Shown here one piece after another: positions 62,689 to 64,000 of a DNA stretch of 64,000 nucleotides; position 1 is the first letter of the stretch; the number at the start of each line of letters is the position of its first letter. Under the pieces are notes generated by a model, which had not been told where the DNA came from, ran no database searches, and worked only from the letters and a program-made list of their open reading frames with translations. Source of the DNA: Carnobacteriaceae bacterium zg-84 (lineage in GTDB: Bacteria; Bacillota; Bacilli; Lactobacillales; Aerococcaceae); NCBI GenBank assembly GCA_013874835.1, contig CP059430.1, positions 1,134,864-1,198,863 of the forward strand, in the 5' to 3' direction. Both the position numbers and the translations under genes were made by a program.

Positions 62689-63738
62689 TTATGGTTGAAC
62701 AATTCGACGCACATATTTTAATTCTTTTTCATAGGGTGTTCCTAAAATGGACATCATTTCTAAAGAGGCATTTTCATTTGGAGCGTGTAGCATGACACCT
62801 TTATCGACGTAAATACCTACATGATGTATACCTTGCTCATTTTCAAATAATAGTAAATCACCTAAAGACGCTTTATCTTTTGGTATCTCTATACCATCAA
62901 GCACTTGCTTCGTTGTATCTCTGGATACTTGAATATCTAATAAACGATACAAAGTATGTACCAAACCACTACAATCAAAGCCATTACCACTTGTCCCAGC
63001 CCATGTATAGTCTATCCCAATCAATGATTTTCCAATCGTCATCATCTCTTCTAATGAAGTCATAGATCCTCTCACGATTGCATCTGATTTTTGAATGGTC
63101 GCTTTTCCATTTAAGGTTTCCACAATAAAATCCGTTGCTGTTTCATCTACTAATGGTAAATAAGAACCGATTGATAATGTTATATCACTATTCTCTAATC
63201 GTCCTTTGGTCGTTGCTTTACTCACAACAATTTGTTTTTCAGCTCTTTTAAACGTTTCTGGAATATCAGATAAATCTTGAGTAAAGACCCACCCGATATA
63301 CCCATCCACATCTTTACCATTAGGCTGTTGGAGTGCAACAACTTTTGTATAATCACCACTTGTTTCAAGTACCCTTACCGTATCGGCATACAGCAATTCT
63401 GAATCGACTAACTGGTCATGCAATAATTGAACACGCTGTTCATGATTTAACACATAAGGTTCTTTTTTCAATGCTTGCTCGTATAAAATATCTTTTACAG
63501 GATGTGATGTAGGTGCCTTAAATAAAAAAGTCGAAAAACGATTGACTACTTTTAATTGTTTCTCTGCCGTCCATTGATTAGATACTTGATTTGTATCTGT
63601 TTCTTGAACAACAGATTGTGTTTGATTCTGTTTCATCAATAAATAAATGAAAATAGAAAATATCATCAACAGTAAGACTACACCCATACCTATTAAATGT
63701 GTTTCTTTTTTCTTTACGTGTTTTTCAGTTCTTTTCAT
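62689..63738 (-). CDS. NlpC/P60-family cell-wall peptidase
   Basis: The 349-residue protein has an N-terminal membrane anchor (about 13-35, LIGMGVVLLLMIFSIFIYLL), SH3-like regions (about 90-225, GYIGWVFTQDL) and a C-terminal NlpC/P60 domain. Catalytic Cys lies in NGFDCSGLVHTLYR (near 255), the His in QGIHHVGIYVD and a third polar residue near MLHAPNEN. It resembles dipeptidyl-peptidase VI-type enzymes that cut gamma-D-Glu-diamino acid bonds in wall peptides. Confidence 0.88.
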   Translation of the reverse strand: MKRTEKHVKKKETHLIGMGVVLLLMIFSIFIYLLMKQNQTQSVVQETDTNQVSNQWTAEKQLKVVNRFSTFLFKAPTSHPVKDILYEQALKKEPYVLNHEQRVQLLHDQLVDSELLYADTVRVLETSGDYTKVVALQQPNGKDVDGYIGWVFTQDLSDIPETFKRAEKQIVVSKATTKGRLENSDITLSIGSYLPLVDETATDFIVETLNGKATIQKSDAIVRGSMTSLEEMMTIGKSLIGIDYTWAGTSGNGFDCSGLVHTLYRLLDIQVSRDTTKQVLDGIEIPKDKASLGDLLLFENEQGIHHVGIYVDKGVMLHAPNENASLEMMSILGTPYEKELKYVRRIVQP

Positions 63739-63843
63739 TCTCTCACCATTAACATTCTAATTTTGTGACATAATACGATTTGTCTTTTTATCAATCTTAC
63801 ACTTACAACCTAGATAACGTCAATATTTTTGAATGCTAAAAAT

Positions 63844-63870
63844 GAACCGACAATGTTGAGTTGTCGGTTC
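63844..63870 (-). terminator. Terminator of the alpha/beta hydrolase gene
   Basis: Perfect 10-bp stem GAACCGACAA/TTGTCGGTTC followed by ATTTTTAG on the minus strand. Confidence 0.75.
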
Positions 63871-63903
63871 ACCATATCATATTTATGAATGTCGTCGTCT
63901 TTT

Positions 63904-64000
63904 TTATACTTCTAAAAAGGTGAACACATCTTTTGAAAATGTATCTGCATTTTGAAAAATAGAACCATGTCCTGCATTAGAATAAATAATCAGTTGACTA
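63904..64000 (-). CDS. C-terminal end of an alpha/beta-fold hydrolase (partial)
   Basis: The last 31 codons of a minus-strand gene that begins outside the window: SQLIIYSNAGHGSIFQNADT then FSKDVFTFLEV. The NAGHG segment fits the catalytic His of alpha/beta hydrolases, and the amphipathic final helix is typical. Substrate class cannot be told from this part. Confidence 0.7.
   Translation of the reverse strand, partial: SQLIIYSNAGHGSIFQNADTFSKDVFTFLEV

Noticed and set aside
1-64000. CRISPR arrays, tRNA or rRNA genes, prophage or plasmid functions
   Set aside because: No regularly spaced direct repeats, cloverleaf sequences, rRNA, integrase, capsid or replication genes were seen.

Overview
The window looks like a chromosomal segment of a low-GC Gram-positive of the order Lactobacillales. 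Supporting signs are AT-rich sequence with strong AGGAGG-type ribosome binding sites and TTGACA/TATAAT promoters, a YSIRK/LPXTG wall-anchored protein with MucBP repeats, a methionine T-box, RNase Y, heterodimeric drug-type ABC exporters, and an ethanolamine (eut) locus in the EutVW/ANTAR arrangement known from Enterococcus faecalis and Listeria. A Carnobacteriaceae/Granulicatella-like host is my best guess, but the species is not established.

Region 1 (1.5-16.2 kb, minus strand) is a complete 17-gene eut operon: eutG-S-V-W-A-B-C-L-(EutK-like)-E-M-(EutT-like)-pduL-(PduM-like)-N-H-Q. It encodes the ethanolamine permease, the B12-dependent lyase and its reactivase, aldehyde and alcohol dehydrogenases, phosphotransacylase, and the shell of a bacterial microcompartment. 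EutW/EutV sense ethanolamine and antiterminate. I can see hairpin pairs with A1/G4 hexaloops overlapping terminators in front of eutA and eutG. On the opposite strand at 16.4-16.8 kb is a free-standing cobalamin-riboswitch RNA with its own promoter and terminator and no gene behind it, as expected for an EutX/Rli55-type regulatory RNA.

Region 2 (16.8-21.0 kb) is a B12 salvage/adenosylation operon: eutP-cobD-pduX-cobT plus a PduO-type adenosyltransferase. It would supply the cofactor for EutBC.

Region 3 (21-30.4 kb) holds a HAD-type phosphatase lipoprotein behind a leader terminator, a two-gene OpuC/EgtU-type ABC importer, hom-thrB, nadK with an RluA-type pseudouridine synthase, and the divergent CYTH protein and YjbH/SpxH genes.

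Region 4 (30.4-51.1 kb) is an IS-rich accessory region. It has an intact IS1182-type, an intact IS30-type and an intact ISL3-type element, degraded second copies of IS1182 and IS30, and scattered ISL3-like end fragments. Between them are cutC, a heterodimeric ABC exporter behind a leader-peptide attenuator, a lipoprotein, a methyltransferase and a 1578-residue LPXTG adhesin.

Region 5 (51.1-64 kb) is housekeeping: rny, an RsuA-type pseudouridine synthase, ruvA, glyS, glyQ, a Zn alcohol dehydrogenase, a YeiH-type exporter, metNIQ under a Met T-box, an NlpC/P60 hydrolase and the end of an alpha/beta hydrolase.

The most unusual signal is a ~105-nt three-way-junction RNA-like structure found between the transposase gene and one end of both the ISL3 and the IS1182 elements, two unrelated transposase families. 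Its loops and joining segments are conserved and its stems covary. Both IS types also sit at intrinsic terminators here. The two IS1182 insertions are flanked by direct duplications of entire terminator hairpins.
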